A DNA stretch of 64,000 nt from Thermanaerovibrio acidaminovorans DSM 6589 (GTDB lineage: Bacteria > Synergistota > Synergistia > Synergistales > Synergistaceae), in contig NC_013522.1 of NCBI RefSeq assembly GCF_000024905.1, positions 930,001-994,000 on the forward strand, read 5' to 3'. The translations under genes were made by a program, and so were the position numbers. Below, one piece after another: positions 61,653-64,000 of the stretch (the first letter of the stretch is position 1; the number at the start of each line of letters is the position of its first letter). The notes beneath the pieces are model-generated. The model was not told where the DNA came from and searched no databases. It saw only the letters and a program-made list of their open reading frames with translations.

Positions 61653-64000
61653 CGGCTCAGGCTCTCTATGTTCTCCCTTATCCTCTCGAGTCGGGCTCTC
61701 TTCTCCTCCACCGAGGCCCTCTCCTTCTCCACCACCTCGGCGGGGGCCCGCTCCACGAAGGATCGGTTGCCCAGCTTGGCCAGGGATCTCTCCAGCTCTG
61801 CCTCCACCTTCTTCTTCTCCTCAGACAGTCGCCGTATCTCCGCCTCGATGTCCCATAGGCCCTCCACCGGCAGGAAAACGTCCACGTCCCTCAAGACGCT
61901 GGCAAGACTCTTGGCGGGGGATTGGGCATCCGCAGGGATCATCTCCAGCTTCCCGCATCGGGTAAGAAGCCGCACCAGGTCCTGGTTATCCGCCAGCGAC
62001 GCCTCGATCTCCGGGCTCCGGACCCTCAGGATGAACCGCTCGATCTCCTTCTGGGGCGGCACCGAGGCCTCGGCCCTCAGGTTCCTCATGCTCCGGATGA
62101 TCTCCTGGATGGACTCCATGGCCTCCGCGTCCTTTTGGTCAAATCGGGGAGAGGTCCCATCGGGCCATCCGGCGTTCACTATGAACCCGCCACCGAAGGG
62201 GAAGTGATGCCACAGCTCCTCGGTTACGAAGGGGATGAAGGGATGCATCATCCTGAGAAGGTCCCGGAAGACCTCCAGGAGGACCCTCTGGGTGGCCGAT
62301 CGCCTAGGCTCCCCTTCGTCCCCCCGGAGGGCCGGCTTCGCCATCTCCAGGTACCAGTCGCACAGCTCGGACCAGGTGAAATCGTAGAGTAGCCTGGCGG
62401 ACTCGCCGAAGAAGTACCCGTCCAGCAGGTCCGCCAACTGGGCCTTCACCTGGTCAAGCCTCCGCAGAATCCACCGGTCGTGGATGCGCAGGTTCTTGAG
62501 GTCAATCGGCGAGCCCGGATCCACTCCATCCAGGTTCATGAGGGCGAAGCGGCTGGCGTTCCACAGCTTGTTGAGGAAGAAGCGGTAGGTCTCAACCCTG
62601 GAGGCGGACAGGCATATGTCCCTCCCCTGAACGGTCAAGGCCGCCAAGGTCATCCTCAACGCATCCGCCCCGTACTTCTCTATCAGGTCCAGGGGATCGA
62701 TCACGTTCCCCTTGGACTTGCTCATCTTCTGTCCCCTCTCATCCCTGACCAGGGCGTGGATGTACACGTGATGGAACGGCACATCCCCCATGAACTCCAG
62801 CCCCATCATTATCATCCTGGCAACCCAGAAGAATATGATGTCGAAACCGGTTACCAGAAGCCCCGTGGGGTAGAAGCTCCTTAGCTCCTTGGTGTCCTCG
62901 GGCCAGCCCATGGTGGAGAAGGGCCAGAGGGCGCTGGAGAACCAGGTGTCCAAAACGTCCTCATCCTGCACCAGGTTGGAGGAGCCGCACTCGGGGCAGT
63001 GGGTGGGGTCCACCTCGTCAACGATCACATGTCCACAGGAACAGTACCAGGCGGGTATCCGGTGTCCCCACCAGAGCTGCCGGGATATGCACCAGTCCCG
63101 GATGTTCTCCATCCACTGGTAGTAGACGTTAACCCAGCTCTCGGGGATCCACTTTATCTTCCCCTCCCGGACCGCCCTCACCCCCACCTCCGCCAGAGGC
63201 TTGGCCCGGACGAACCACTGCTCCGACAGGTAGGGTTCAACCACGGTCTGACACCGGTAGCAGTGTCCCACCGAGTGGCTGTGCTCCACCACCTCCACCA
63301 GGTTACCCCGCTCCCGAAGGGCCTCCACCGCCCTCTTGCGGGCCTCGAACCTGTCGAGCCCGGCGAACTCCAGGGCCTCCTGGGTCATGAGCCCCTGGTC
63401 GTCTATGACCTGTATGGCCTCAAGACCGTGTCTCTGTCCCACCAGGAAGTCGTTGTGGTCATGAGCGGGGGTTATCTTGACGCAACCGGTGCCGAAGTCC
63501 GGGTCCACCATGTTGTCCTCTATGACCGGGATGACCCGCCCAACCAGGGGAACCACCACCTTGCGGCCTATCAGGTGCCTGTTCCTCTCGTCCCTCGGGT
63601 GGACCGCTATGGCCACGTCCCCCAGGATGGTCTCCGGCCGGGTGGTCATCACGTGGAGCTCCCCGTCCCCATCGGCGAAGCGATAGGCCACCTTGTAGAG
63701 GTTGCCGTCCCTCTCCTGGTGCTCCACCTCCAGATCCGACAAGGCAGTCCTGCACCGGGGGCACCAGTTTATGAGGTACTTGCCCCGGTAGATGAGGTCC
63801 TTCTTGTACAGTTCCACGAAGACCTTCCTGACCGCCCGGGATAGCCCCTCGTCCATGGTGAACCTCTCCCTGGACCAGTCACAGGAGGCCCCCAGCTTCT
63901 TCAGCTGTCCTATTATCCGGCTACCGTACTGCTCCTTCCACTCCCAGACCTTCTCCACGAAGGCCTCCCTACCCAGGTCATGGCGGGATATGCCCTGGGA
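61649..64000 (-). CDS. valS: Valyl-tRNA synthetase (N-terminal part outside the window)
   Basis: 783 residues are visible; the frame is open to the right edge, and about 120 residues with the HIGH motif are missing. Visible order: GISRHDLGRE, the editing domain (about residues 70-230 of this part), WGHRIPAWYC, QKMSKSKGNVIDP (KMSKS loop), the helical anticodon-binding domain, and a C-terminal coiled coil (about 715-783). It charges tRNA-Val and hydrolyses mischarged threonine. First gene seen of the valS-folC-yfiH run. Confidence 0.97.
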   Translation of the reverse strand, partial: SQGISRHDLGREAFVEKVWEWKEQYGSRIIGQLKKLGASCDWSRERFTMDEGLSRAVRKVFVELYKKDLIYRGKYLINWCPRCRTALSDLEVEHQERDGNLYKVAYRFADGDGELHVMTTRPETILGDVAIAVHPRDERNRHLIGRKVVVPLVGRVIPVIEDNMVDPDFGTGCVKITPAHDHNDFLVGQRHGLEAIQVIDDQGLMTQEALEFAGLDRFEARKRAVEALRERGNLVEVVEHSHSVGHCYRCQTVVEPYLSEQWFVRAKPLAEVGVRAVREGKIKWIPESWVNVYYQWMENIRDWCISRQLWWGHRIPAWYCSCGHVIVDEVDPTHCPECGSSNLVQDEDVLDTWFSSALWPFSTMGWPEDTKELRSFYPTGLLVTGFDIIFFWVARMIMMGLEFMGDVPFHHVYIHALVRDERGQKMSKSKGNVIDPLDLIEKYGADALRMTLAALTVQGRDICLSASRVETYRFFLNKLWNASRFALMNLDGVDPGSPIDLKNLRIHDRWILRRLDQVKAQLADLLDGYFFGESARLLYDFTWSELCDWYLEMAKPALRGDEGEPRRSATQRVLLEVFRDLLRMMHPFIPFVTEELWHHFPFGGGFIVNAGWPDGTSPRFDQKDAEAMESIQEIIRSMRNLRAEASVPPQKEIERFILRVRSPEIEASLADNQDLVRLLTRCGKLEMIPADAQSPAKSLASVLRDVDVFLPVEGLWDIEAEIRRLSEEKKKVEAELERSLAKLGNRSFVERAPAEVVEKERASVEEKRARLERIRENIESLSR

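Overview
The window is dense, GC-rich bacterial core chromosome: about 63 protein genes, mostly in long tightly packed operons with 1-25 base overlaps. No tRNA or rRNA gene, insertion sequence, phage gene or CRISPR array was seen. Gene content points to an anaerobic, amino-acid-fermenting diderm, most likely a member of the Synergistota (Thermanaerovibrio-like). Reasons: a histidine-degradation cluster, a catabolic-looking ornithine carbamoyltransferase next to a RocB-type peptidase, an L27 with a cleavable N-terminus beside its Prp protease, a SpoIID-domain protein in a non-sporulating context, and many TTG starts preceded by strong Shine-Dalgarno (SD) sequences. The taxonomic call is inference.

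Layout. 1-4.4 kb (+): the end of a glycogen-debranching enzyme, then gap-pgk-tpiA. 4.5-9.5 kb (-): rplU-prp-rpmA-obgE-nadD-LCP-rsfS. 9.5-15.9 kb (-): xseB-ispA-dxs-tlyA-nadK-recN. xseB diverges from rpmB (+) through two overlapping promoters. 16.2-20.2 kb (-): mltG-ftsK-thiN. 20.2-24.0 kb (+): a serine-biosynthesis unit (class V aminotransferase, serA, phosphoglycerate-mutase-type phosphatase) behind a leader that encodes a serine-rich peptide and a terminator. serA is frameshifted by an 11-bp tandem duplication.

24.0-37.7 kb (-): nadE, then yebC-ruvC-ruvA-ruvB-DUF2905-spoIID-queA-amrA-amrS followed by hutH-ftcD-hutI-fchA-nudix. 37.8-39.4 kb (+): an uncharacterised radical SAM/helix-hairpin-helix protein. 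39.4-42.9 kb (-): ornithine carbamoyltransferase, RocB-like peptidase, nitrilase-family hydrolase. 43.1-55.0 kb (-): rpiB-upp fusion, wecA-like, wecB, murA, hisC, an unusual P-loop/Asp23-like protein, a family 4 uracil-DNA glycosylase, uppS, cdsA, dxr, rseP, ispG, i.e. isoprenoid, undecaprenyl and envelope precursor synthesis. 55.1-64.0 kb (-): valS (partial), folC, yfiH, a Gfo/Idh/MocA dehydrogenase, three uncharacterised envelope proteins, meaB.

Most noteworthy: (1) a candidate ribosome-mediated serine attenuator; (2) serA broken by a potentially reversible duplication; (3) an RpiB-uracil phosphoribosyltransferase fusion; (4) a P-loop ATPase joined to an Asp23-like domain; (5) a recurrent design in which a terminator-like hairpin sits immediately before the next gene's SD.
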